Part shown: positions 5,948-6,076 of the stretch, in pieces
Layout of the letters: every line of letters starts with the position of its first letter
Position numbering within the stretch: the stretch's first letter is position 1
Source: Gemmatimonadota bacterium
Lineage (GTDB): Bacteria > Gemmatimonadota > Gemmatimonadetes > Gemmatimonadales > GWC2-71-9
Reading direction: 5' to 3'
DNA length: 6,076 nt
NCBI GenBank assembly: GCA_003220985.1
Contig: QHTY01000036.1
Location: 1 to 6,076 of the forward strand
The notes under the pieces: generated by a model
Seen by the model: only the letters and a program-made list of their open reading frames with translations
The model's database searches: none
What the model was told of the DNA's origin: nothing
Made by a program: the position numbers and the translations under genes

Positions 5948-6076
5948 CAGGCTTTGACGAGTTTCACGCCATCCGCTCCCAGAATCTCGCGCAGCGCGGC
6001 CAGCAGATCGTCGGCCGCGTCTACGCAAAAGGCACGGCTCTTCAGGCGAACCGTTTCGTTCCCCGACCCATTCGCG
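5947..6076 (-). CDS. dnaE: Probable DNA polymerase III alpha subunit, last 42 codons
   Basis: A minus-strand frame is open from the window edge to a TGA at 5949-5947, giving 42 complete codons: ANGSGNETVRLKSRAF, CVDAADDLLAALREILG, ADGVKLVKA. A beta-strand pattern, then a helix of the type DLLAALREILG, then V.LV fits the extreme C-terminus of a bacterial DnaE after its OB-fold region. The position supports it: dnaE lies directly before accA in E. coli and many other bacteria, and here the two genes overlap by one base. DnaE is the replicative polymerase subunit. The fragment is too short for firm assignment alone, and most of the gene is outside the window. Confidence 0.65.
   Translation of the reverse strand, partial: ANGSGNETVRLKSRAFCVDAADDLLAALREILGADGVKLVKA

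Noticed and set aside
5948..6028. A 27-residue N-terminal extension of AccA
   Set aside because: It overlaps the upstream dnaE-like frame, is Arg/Gly-rich, and the AccA family starts at the ATG of 5947.

Overview
The window looks like chromosomal DNA from a GC-rich, Gram-negative, diderm bacterium. A member of Gemmatimonadota or a close relative is my best guess. The basis is a SusD/RagB-type outer-membrane protein in high-GC DNA, a lipoprotein that is only a TonB-plug domain, and a dnaE-accA-ricT-metG gene string. The phylum is inferred from gene content and style; no search was run.

Layout, left to right. Bases 1-1014 (+) hold the C-terminal part of a SusD-like protein whose beginning lies outside the window. 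A strong rho-independent terminator follows at 1042-1071. Everything from 1070 to 6076 is on the minus strand and reads right to left: the last 42 codons of what is probably dnaE (5947-6076), accA (4991-5947), ricT (4117-4989), metG (2594-4117), a membrane-anchored M23 peptidase (1560-2501), and a small lipoprotein with a TonB plug domain (1070-1513). The plug lipoprotein converges on the SusD gene, and its stop codon lies in the T-tract of the SusD terminator.

The first four minus-strand genes are packed almost without gaps: TGATG at dnaE/accA, one base between accA and ricT, and TAGTG at ricT/metG. ricT starts with TTG and metG with GTG, and no good Shine-Dalgarno precedes accA or metG. This suggests one transcript with translational coupling. 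It joins DNA replication (DnaE), the first step of fatty-acid synthesis (AccA), RNA maturation (RicT) and methionyl-tRNA charging (MetG). A 92-base gap precedes the M23 gene and holds a sigma70-like promoter so close to the ATG that the message would be nearly leaderless. The plug lipoprotein follows 46 bases later with a clear ribosome binding site, so these two envelope genes may form their own unit.

The most unusual feature is a 70-base block of ten phased heptamers inside the ricT reading frame (4734-4803). It has G-runs on one side and C-runs on the other, giving a G-quadruplex motif on each strand and a long imperfect hairpin. It looks like a repeat element tolerated in frame within a conserved gene. 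Other points of interest are the stand-alone plug lipoprotein, a MetRS with changes at several usually conserved positions, and an 8-G run that includes the last base of the metG start codon. I found no tRNA, rRNA, CRISPR array, insertion sequence or phage gene. No gene-free stretch exceeds about 100 bases.
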